A stretch of DNA of 56,201 nucleotides. Source: an uncultured Atopobium sp. GTDB lineage: Bacteria > Actinomycetota > Coriobacteriia > Coriobacteriales > Atopobiaceae. The stretch's first letter is position 1, and every line of letters starts with the position of its first letter. The stretch is from NCBI GenBank assembly GCA_938028565.1, contig CALIZS010000015.1, forward strand, positions 1 through 56,201, given 5' to 3'. The notes below the pieces were generated by a model. That model was given only the letters and a program-made list of their open reading frames with translations. It made no database searches and was not told where the DNA came from. The position numbers and the translations under genes were made by a program. Positions 51,028-56,201 of the stretch are shown here, piece by piece.

Positions 51028-51996
51028 ATGGAATACGTATTAGGCATTGATGTTGGTGGTACCACCATCAAGTTGGGACTTTTCTCTGCAGAGGGAGAGC
51101 TGCTTTTTGAGCAGAAGGTCAAGACGCCCGCACTTGATAACGAGGATGGTTATCAGACGGTAACCGATGCTATTAAGCTGATTGTTCATGGCCAAAAAGC
51201 AAGCCGCAACGATGTTGTTGCGTGTGGTTTGGATATTCCAGGTCCTGTTGCAGATGATGGAACCGTTGGTCTTCTCGCCAATGTAGATATTGACCCTGAA
51301 GGATTGGTGCAGGCAATCAATATGTGCCTGCCAAACGCAACCATTGCGTTTGTCAACGATGCTAACGCCGCAGCTTTGGGCGAGGCGTGGGCTGGCGTTG
51401 CCGTTGGCGTGCCTTCGTTTGTACTGATTGCGTTGGGCACCGGCGTTGGTGCAGGTGTTGTTGTAGACGGCAAGCTTGCTGCGGGTGCTTTTGGCGCTGG
51501 CGGCGAGATTGGTCACATCATTGTTGAGCCAGAAGAGACGCTGACCTGCGGTTGTGGTCGCCACGGTTGCCTGGAGCAGTATGCCTCTGCTAAGGGTGTT
51601 GTCCGCCTGTACCTGGAGGAATGCGTTTCTCGAGGTGTTGTTCCTGTGAGCGTTGAGCACGAGACTGATACGGTGTCCGTGTTTAGGGCTCATGCTCAAG
51701 GCGATGAGTGCGCAACCCTTGCTATCCATAAGATGTGCCACTACCTGGGTCTTGCTATGGCGCAGGTTTCGTGCGTGGTTGATCCTGCCATGTTCTTGAT
51801 TGGCGGCGGTGTTGCGGGTTCGTTTGCAACGTTTGCTACCGAGCTTCGCGAGTGTTTTGAGCAGTACGCTTTGCCGGTGAGTAAGGGTGCTCGTATTGAG
51901 GCTGCGAGCTTGGGTAATCAGGCTGCAATGTATGGTTGTGCGTACGAGGCGCTGCGTCTGAGACAAGAGCGTTTTGGCAAGGAAAGCGCTGAGTAG
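51028..51996 (+). CDS. ROK-family sugar kinase (glucokinase-like)
   Basis: A 322-residue kinase. ATP motif GIDVGGTTIKLGL, substrate segment FVNDANAAALGE (catalytic Asp), GTGVGAGVVVDG, and the zinc site GHIIVEPEETLTCGCGRHGCLEQY, which together mark the ROK family. It phosphorylates glucose, N-acetylmannosamine or a related sugar; glucokinase is most likely. It starts 8 nt after the ATP-grasp gene and is third in the operon, though the three functions do not form an obvious pathway. Confidence 0.9.
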   Translation: MEYVLGIDVGGTTIKLGLFSAEGELLFEQKVKTPALDNEDGYQTVTDAIKLIVHGQKASRNDVVACGLDIPGPVADDGTVGLLANVDIDPEGLVQAINMCLPNATIAFVNDANAAALGEAWAGVAVGVPSFVLIALGTGVGAGVVVDGKLAAGAFGAGGEIGHIIVEPEETLTCGCGRHGCLEQYASAKGVVRLYLEECVSRGVVPVSVEHETDTVSVFRAHAQGDECATLAIHKMCHYLGLAMAQVSCVVDPAMFLIGGGVAGSFATFATELRECFEQYALPVSKGARIEAASLGNQAAMYGCAYEALRLRQERFGKESAE

Positions 51997-52019
51997 AAGC
52001 AAGTTTCTGGCGCATGATC

Positions 52020-52064
52020 TTCTCGCCTGGAAAAGGGTACGTATGTTAGGGCTCTTGGCGAGAA
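52020..52064. repeat. Inverted pair of the CGAGAA motif after the ROK gene
   Basis: TTCTCGCC (52020-52027) and GGCGAGAA (52057-52064) can pair over a 29-nt loop, with a few A/T after. It is a partial match to the dispersed CGAGAAACCC motif and may be a terminator for the 48717-51996 operon. Confidence 0.55.
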
Positions 52065-52130
52065 AAACATCAAAGTATTTGTCATAAACGCTGTACTAAA
52101 TGAAAGTGCATTCAATAACATAATTTCTGT

Positions 52131-52193
52131 TACAATTTATGTAAAAACGTAGTTGTCAAAGCTGCTCAGTGCTAACATTGAGCAGCTTTTTTT
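52131..52193 (+). promoter_or_regulatory. Candidate promoter plus attenuator before the fructose PTS gene
   Basis: A good -10, TACAAT (52131-52136), has no strong -35. A terminator hairpin (11-bp stem AAAGCTGCTCA/TGAGCAGCTTT, 52158-52189) with seven Ts starts about 15 nt after the expected start of transcription and ends 48 bp before the PTS gene. This layout suggests controlled read-through. The hairpin could otherwise end the upstream operon. Confidence 0.55.
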
Positions 52194-52240
52194 GGTTGTG
52201 TTTGGAACAATTCCGAGCACTAGGATGAAAGGGGAGTGCT

Positions 52241-53746
52241 GTGGCTGACGAGTCAAAGTATGACATCGTTGCTGCTACTGGTTGCCCAACCGGTATTGCG
52301 CACACCTTTATGGCTAAGGAGGCCCTTGAGAAGGCCGCCGCAGCTAAAGGTCTTACCATTAAGGTTGAGACGCACGGCCAGGTCGGTGTAGAGAACGAGC
52401 TCACCGCAGCTGAAATTAGGAACGCCAAGGCAGTAGTTGTTGCTGCCGATAAGGACGTCCAGGCCGAGCGTTTTGCCGGAAAACCAATGGTAAATGTTGG
52501 TGTTACTGCAGCTATTAAGGATGCAGAAGGTCTTATCGACCGCGCTCTTGTTGCTCTGCCTGAGGGCGAGCTTGCAGAGGCAGATGACGCTCCAGTCTCA
52601 AGCACCATTGAGAAGGAGTCTGTAGGCCACATCATCTACAAGCACCTCATGAACGGCGTTAGCCACATGCTGGTCTTTGTTGTTGCTGGTGGTGTTTTGA
52701 CGGCTGTTTCATTCCTCTGGGGTATTACTTCCTTCAGCTCCACTCAACCTGACTACAACAGCTTTGCTGCCATGCTCAAGATCATCGGCGGCATTGCAAT
52801 GGGCCTTATGGTTCCAGTTCTTTCTGCTTACATTGCTGAGTCTATTGGTAAGCGCCCTGCTCTTGTTCCTGGTTTTGTTGCAGGTATGATTGCTATTCAG
52901 GGTCTTCCAATCAACCCTAACACCGGCATGATTGATGCTGGTGGCGCTGGCGTTGGTTTTGGCTTCTTGGGCGGTATTGTTGGAGGCTTCCTTGCCGGTT
53001 ATGTCATCGTTGGTCTTGAGAAGCTTCTTGCAGGTCTTCCAAAGAACCTTGATGGCCTGAAGGCAATCTTCCTGTACCCACTGCTTTCCACCACCATTGT
53101 TGGCCTGGTTATGCTAGGTATTTCTGGTCCAATGGCAGCAATTAACACCGGCATGATGAACTTCCTGCGCGGCCTTTCTGCTTCTGGTCCAATTGTCCTT
53201 GGTCTTGCAATTGGTTGCATGTGCGCGTTTGACATGGGCGGCCCAGTCAACAAGGCAGCTTACGTCACCGGTACTGCACTTCTGACCGAGGCCCTTGCTG
53301 CTGGTGTTGGTACCCCAACTTATGAGTTTGGCACCAACTTCATGGCTGCAGTTTCTGCTGCTTGTATTGTTCCTCCACTGATCACCACCTTTGCTGTTGT
53401 CGTTGGTAAGAAGTACTTCACCAAGTCCGACTTCAACGCTGGTCTGGTCAACTTCATTCTTGGCTGCACCCACATTACCGAGGGTGCTATTCCATTCATG
53501 ACCAAGAACATTTGGCCTGTCATGCCTATCATGATGATCGGTTCTTCCATCGGCTCCATCCTGACGCTGCTCTTTGGTGTCCACGACCCAGCACCTCACG
53601 GTGGTTTCCTGGTTCTTCCCGTTGTCGATGGCGGCCTCAAGTGGGTTCTCGCCATTCTCATTGGCGCTGTTGTTGGCGGCGTTCTCTTTGTTGCTTTCAA
53701 GGCATACGAGTACCGTAAGAACGGCAACCAGATTGTCGAGGGCTAA
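52241..53746 (+). CDS. fruA: Fructose-family PTS transporter EIIBC
   Basis: A 501-residue membrane protein. The N-terminal EIIB domain has the phosphocysteine loop ATGCPTGIAHTFMA (Cys15). The C-terminal EIIC of about nine helices carries GGPVNKAA and GCTHITEGAIPF, both hallmarks of fructose permeases. No EIIA domain is fused, so a separate EIIA must supply phosphate. It imports fructose as fructose 1-phosphate for the kinase just downstream. The start is GTG 52241 with AAAGGGGAG. It may be controlled by the attenuator at 52158. Confidence 0.93.
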   Translation: MADESKYDIVAATGCPTGIAHTFMAKEALEKAAAAKGLTIKVETHGQVGVENELTAAEIRNAKAVVVAADKDVQAERFAGKPMVNVGVTAAIKDAEGLIDRALVALPEGELAEADDAPVSSTIEKESVGHIIYKHLMNGVSHMLVFVVAGGVLTAVSFLWGITSFSSTQPDYNSFAAMLKIIGGIAMGLMVPVLSAYIAESIGKRPALVPGFVAGMIAIQGLPINPNTGMIDAGGAGVGFGFLGGIVGGFLAGYVIVGLEKLLAGLPKNLDGLKAIFLYPLLSTTIVGLVMLGISGPMAAINTGMMNFLRGLSASGPIVLGLAIGCMCAFDMGGPVNKAAYVTGTALLTEALAAGVGTPTYEFGTNFMAAVSAACIVPPLITTFAVVVGKKYFTKSDFNAGLVNFILGCTHITEGAIPFMTKNIWPVMPIMMIGSSIGSILTLLFGVHDPAPHGGFLVLPVVDGGLKWVLAILIGAVVGGVLFVAFKAYEYRKNGNQIVEG

Positions 53747-53836
53747 GCGTTACGCTTAGCACACACTCGGCACCTTTGAGTTTTGCCCAGAATTTACGTA
53801 CAGTTTGGGTGCAGACTCAGATAATCGAAGTAAAAT

Positions 53837-53869
53837 ATGGACTCGGCGATTTCGTCGGGTCCATTTTTG
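53837..53869 (+). terminator. Hairpin between fruA and fruK
   Basis: A 13-bp stem with two G-T pairs (ATGGACTCGGCGA with TCGTCGGGTCCAT) has a 2-nt gap and is followed by TTTTTG. It ends about 18 bp before the 1-phosphofructokinase gene. It may lower fruK expression relative to fruA, or be an mRNA-stability element. Confidence 0.7.
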
Positions 53870-53886
53870 TTCCAGAGGGAGCTTTG

Positions 53887-54804
53887 ATGATTTACACACT
53901 TACCACTAATCCTGCAATCGACATGAACGTCAACTCGGGAGTTCCTTCTTATACGCACGTCAACCGCACAACCGATGCCGTATATACGCCAAACGGCAAG
54001 GGTCTGAACGTTTCATTTACGCTTGCTCACTACGGCGTCGAGTCCACTATTCTGGGCTTTTTTGGTGGCTTCTCGGGCAATTATATTGTTGAAGAGGCGT
54101 CTAAGATTTGCCCGGTTAAGCCTGTGTGGATTGACGGTATTACCCGCGTAAACATTTTTGTTACCACACCAGAAGGTGAGCTCAAGTTCCCTAATGCAGG
54201 TGCTCCCGTTATTCGTCCCAAGCAGGACGAGATGCTTGAGCTGCTGCGCACTGCGTCCGACCTGGATGTGCTGGCGGTCTCTGGCTCGCTTTCTCCTGAG
54301 ATGGATCCAACCTTCTACGACGAGCTCTTTAATCTTTGTCATGAGCGCGGCGCTGAGCTGGTCCTGGACATCTCTCATAAACACCTCGCAGAACTTGTCG
54401 AGAAAAAACCGCTGCTCATTAAGCCAAATGATGAAGAAGTGGCAGAGATCTTTGGTGTCGACGTACATAACGAGGCCGACGTTCTTCTCGCCCTCCACAA
54501 GATTCACGAGCGTGGTGCAAAGAACATCCTGCTTACGCTTGGCGGCGAAGGCGCGTACTTCTTCAACGGCGAGTACGTCTGGCATGCAAACGCTGCGCAG
54601 GTAGAGGTACTTTCGACGGCATGTGCGGGTGATTCGACGCTGGCAAGCTTCATGTCGGTTTGGCTTGAGGATCCGTCGGCTGTCGAGAAGGCTCTGACGC
54701 GCGCGATGGCTACCGGCGGAAACGTTGCGATGAGCGCTGGCTTGGGCGATTTTGCGCTGGTCGAGAAAATCGCGGAGTCCATCCACGTTGAGCTGGTGGA
54801 GTAG
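53887..54804 (+). CDS. fruK: 1-phosphofructokinase
   Basis: A 305-residue PfkB-family kinase. It starts MIYTLTTNPAIDMNV, the family's first motif, and has GKGLNVS (sugar binding), GAPVIRP, and near the C-terminus the ATP/anion motif CAGDSTLASF with the catalytic Asp. It converts fructose 1-phosphate from the EIIBC to fructose 1,6-bisphosphate. ATG 53887 has GAGGGAG 6 nt upstream; a longer frame to 53776 covers the hairpin and is not used. Confidence 0.92.
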   Translation: MIYTLTTNPAIDMNVNSGVPSYTHVNRTTDAVYTPNGKGLNVSFTLAHYGVESTILGFFGGFSGNYIVEEASKICPVKPVWIDGITRVNIFVTTPEGELKFPNAGAPVIRPKQDEMLELLRTASDLDVLAVSGSLSPEMDPTFYDELFNLCHERGAELVLDISHKHLAELVEKKPLLIKPNDEEVAEIFGVDVHNEADVLLALHKIHERGAKNILLTLGGEGAYFFNGEYVWHANAAQVEVLSTACAGDSTLASFMSVWLEDPSAVEKALTRAMATGGNVAMSAGLGDFALVEKIAESIHVELVE

Positions 54805-54815
54805 GAGCGGACGTG

Positions 54816-54895
54816 TTGCGCGTGGAGGCGTGCGATGGTGCGCGGACTTGCGTGGAGGTGCGCAGGGCTTGTGTGGAGGTGCGCAGAGCTTGCGA
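54816..54895. repeat. GC-rich degenerate tandem repeat after fruK
   Basis: Two 21-bp units (54848-54868 and 54869-54889) share the core TGGAGGTGCGCAG, differ by two bases, and follow a weaker copy from 54816. An exact CGAGAAACCC (reverse) lies just beyond at 54902-54911. No gene is seen in 54805-55034. Confidence 0.7.
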
Positions 54896-55034
54896 GCCCA
54901 CGGGTTTCTCGGCGTCAGGCGTGCACAAGTCTCCATATCTGTAAAATAAGTCTTTTCTCGTTTCTTGATTTCGTGTAACGTATAAGGGCTAATGTGATAA
55001 TTAGGTTTTCAAACCTCTAAAGAAGGAGAGTGCA

Positions 55035-55832
55035 ATGTCCGGACACTCTAAGTGGGCCACAACCAAGCACAAGAAAGCAGCTATCGACGCTAAGCGTTCC
55101 TCGCTGTTCTCTAAGCTTTCCCGCAACATTACTGTTGCTGCAAAGATGGGTGGCGACCCAAATCCGGACAACAACGCTAGCTTGTCTGCCGCTGTTGCCC
55201 GTGCTCGCATGGTTTCCATGCCTAACGCAAAGATTCAGGCCGCTATCGATAAGGCATTTGGCGCTGGTGCTGATGCTGCCATTTACGAGGAGATCGTTTA
55301 CGAGGGATACGGTCCTGCAGGCGTCGCAGTTTACGTTGATTGCCTGACTGACAACAAGAACCGCACCGCAGCAGACGTTCGCTCCGCATTTACCCACTCT
55401 GGCGGCAACCTTGGTACCGCTGGTTCCGTTGCGTTCCAGTTTGAGCGCAAGGGCTCCATCGCAGTTGACAAGGTTATTGTCTCCGAGGAGAAGAAGGTTG
55501 CTGACCGCGAGAACGCTGTCGACGAGGACGAGTTCATGATGGCAGTTGCTGAGGCTGGCGGAAACGATTACGAGGATGCTGGCGATCAGTGGATTGTTTG
55601 GACTGCGTACGACAAGATGCAGGATGTCCAGAAGGGCCTCGAGGCTCAGGGCATTGAGGTTAAGGGTTCCGAGCTTACTATGGTTCCAACCACCCCAACT
55701 GACGTCTCCGTTTCTGATGCAAAGAAGGTTCAGCGTCTTATCGATAAGCTCGACGAGCTCGATGACGTTCAGAACGTCTACAGCACCATGAACATCACCG
55801 ACGAGATTGCTGCTGCTCTCGAGGAAGAGTAA
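55035..55832 (+). CDS. YebC/TACO1-family regulatory protein
   Basis: A 265-residue protein starting MSGHSKWATTKHKKAAIDAKR, the hallmark of the family, followed by the middle domain YEGYGPAGVAVYVDCLTDNK. YebC proteins bind the ribosome or DNA and ease translation through polyproline stretches or regulate transcription. It has a strong AGAAGGAG site. It is monocistronic, ended by the terminator at 55930. The codons are highly biased, suggesting good expression. Confidence 0.93.
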   Translation: MSGHSKWATTKHKKAAIDAKRSSLFSKLSRNITVAAKMGGDPNPDNNASLSAAVARARMVSMPNAKIQAAIDKAFGAGADAAIYEEIVYEGYGPAGVAVYVDCLTDNKNRTAADVRSAFTHSGGNLGTAGSVAFQFERKGSIAVDKVIVSEEKKVADRENAVDEDEFMMAVAEAGGNDYEDAGDQWIVWTAYDKMQDVQKGLEAQGIEVKGSELTMVPTTPTDVSVSDAKKVQRLIDKLDELDDVQNVYSTMNITDEIAAALEEE

Positions 55833-55837
55833 GCTCT

Positions 55838-55915
55838 CTGGTTCTCGCCGCGCGCCGATGCGCGACGAGCGCAAAATCGCGACGAGCGCGACGAGCGCAA
55901 AAGCGCGATCGGCGA
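55838..55915. repeat. CG-rich decayed tandem repeat after the YebC gene
   Basis: GCGACGAGCGC and GCGCGA recur with the spacers AAAAT and AAAAG. The stretch is far richer in CG than neighbouring genes and carries no gene. Confidence 0.6.
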
Positions 55916-55929
55916 CAAAACTGCACTTC

Positions 55930-55957
55930 AAAGCCCCGCCAGTTGGCGGGGCTTTTT
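55930..55957 (+). terminator. Terminator after the YebC gene
   Basis: A 12-bp stem AAAGCCCCGCCA/TGGCGGGGCTTT with a 2-nt loop continues into TTT. Confidence 0.92.
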
Positions 55958-55982
55958 GCTTGGATAGCGTTGATGCTGTCAG

Positions 55983-56047
55983 AACACACCTATGTCGGAT
56001 AATCTACACGTTTTAGAAGCCCGAACACACCTATGTCAGATAATCTG
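55983..56047. repeat. Two direct copies of the 24-bp repeat, 41 bp apart
   Basis: Copies begin at 55983 and 56024, each starting AACACACCTATGTC and ending GATAATCT. They match the copies at 31325 and 31366 and have the same 41-bp period. They sit just left of an insertion sequence end. Confidence 0.85.
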
Positions 56048-56118
56048 TATATACAGAGCCAAAAACAGGTCGTGTCCCGAAAAGTGGTGTAAGTAAGCAT
56101 TCAGTCATTTAAAAGAAG

Positions 56119-56174
56119 TGCGGTTATTTCCTAAAATATAGTCACCAAACCAATTCAGAAAGGAAATAACCGCA
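56119..56174 (+). promoter_or_regulatory. Hairpin hiding the transposase ribosome site
   Basis: TGCGGTTATTTCCT (56119-56132) is the exact complement of AGGAAATAACCGCA (56161-56174), a 14-bp stem with a 28-nt loop. The right arm contains the AGGAAA ribosome site and ends just before the ATG at 56175. The structure would block translation on transcripts that enter from outside the element. Confidence 0.75.
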
Positions 56175-56201
56175 ATGCAAACTTTACACGAAACTGAGCT
56201 C
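56175..56201 (+). CDS. 5' end of a putative transposase (partial)
   Basis: Nine codons, MQTLHETEL, begin at ATG 56175, with AGAAAGGA 12-14 nt before the start in the leader hairpin. The gene continues outside the window. The transposase identity is inferred from the IS-like end. Confidence 0.5.

Larger units (their letters stand above)
56073..56201 (+). mobile_element. Left end of an insertion sequence (possibly IS256 family)
   Basis: Sequence from about 56073 reads TGTCCCGAAAAGTGGTGTAA, like the terminal repeats of IS256-type elements (which often end in GTGTAA). A hairpin and a start codon with a ribosome site follow, and then coding sequence runs off the window. The family call is uncertain because the transposase is not seen. 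No target duplication can be checked. Confidence 0.45.

Noticed and set aside
51040..52002. Long open frame on the minus strand opposite the ROK kinase gene
   Set aside because: No ribosome site, no recognisable domain, and codon pattern explained as the antisense shadow of the kinase gene. The same holds for the long antisense frames at 54013-54936 and 55017-55931.

Overview
The window looks like a chromosomal segment of an actinobacterium of the class Coriobacteriia, most like Atopobium/Lancefieldella or Olsenella. This is an inference from three things: moderate GC, strong AAGGAGG ribosome sites with many GTG/TTG starts, and protein families typical of that group (for example the paired YidC-glycosyltransferase and sulfatase genes). 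It is mostly ordinary core and metabolic chromosome, with no tRNA, rRNA, CRISPR array or prophage seen. The only recognisable mobile element is the 5' end of an insertion sequence at the right edge.

Layout. 1-2130: end of an unknown gene, a 46-bp hairpin repeat, then a three-gene membrane cassette (small anchored protein, MFS-like transporter, four-helix membrane protein). 2199-4964 (minus): Mn/Zn-type ABC importer (permease, ATPase, binding lipoprotein) plus an unlisted 46-residue membrane peptide, under a promoter overlapped by a DtxR/MntR-like palindrome. 5348-8429: ketodeoxygluconate module (SDR dehydrogenase, KdgT permease, AraC regulator) with unexplained repeats between the convergent genes. 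8891-14022: surface-polymer operon (YidC domain fused to a TagF-like transferase, LtaS-like sulfatase, unknown anchored protein) followed by a decayed paralogue. 14072-15286 (minus): PadR and HAAS/DUF1700 pair with its own operator. 15744-18993: large unknown protein and membrane-anchored GDPD. 19154-22663: Zn/Cd P-type ATPase with a Cys-rich overlapping leader ORF, TrmB and YfbR-like genes. 22944-28185: amidohydrolase, COG0523 metallochaperone, sirtuin and CBS-containing family II pyrophosphatase. 28437-31020: MORN-repeat protein overlapping an OatA-like acyltransferase. 31670-40176: EttA, ferritin, EamA exporter, asparaginase, GH25 lysozyme, DUF1846, PTH2 and small membrane proteins. 40394-43191: orphan prepilin peptidase, a structured RNA-like region, an XRE protein and a TetR regulator. 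43277-48521: two lipoproteins, ManA, MscL with a zinc ribbon and M32 carboxypeptidase. 48717-51996: aminotransferase, degenerate Ddl-like ATP-grasp protein and ROK kinase. 52241-54804: fructose PTS EIIBC and 1-phosphofructokinase. 55035-55832: YebC. 55983-56201: 24-bp repeats and the IS end.

Themes. Metal homeostasis recurs (ABC importer, P-type exporter, COG0523 protein, ferritin), as does cell-envelope building (YidC-TagF, LtaS-like, OatA-like, GDPD, GH25, GDPD, lipoproteins) and sugar use (KDG, fructose, mannose-6-phosphate, ROK kinase).

The most unusual signal is not a gene. The 10-mer CGAGAAACCC occurs 14 times exactly by eye (about 0.1 expected in random sequence of this length, both strands), 7 times in each orientation and enriched in intergenic hairpins. 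This is the signature of a DNA uptake sequence. Other unexplained structure includes a 24-bp repeat in pairs exactly 41 bp apart, a 46-bp hairpin found twice with its loop inverted, and a cloverleaf-like RNA candidate at 40964-41115.
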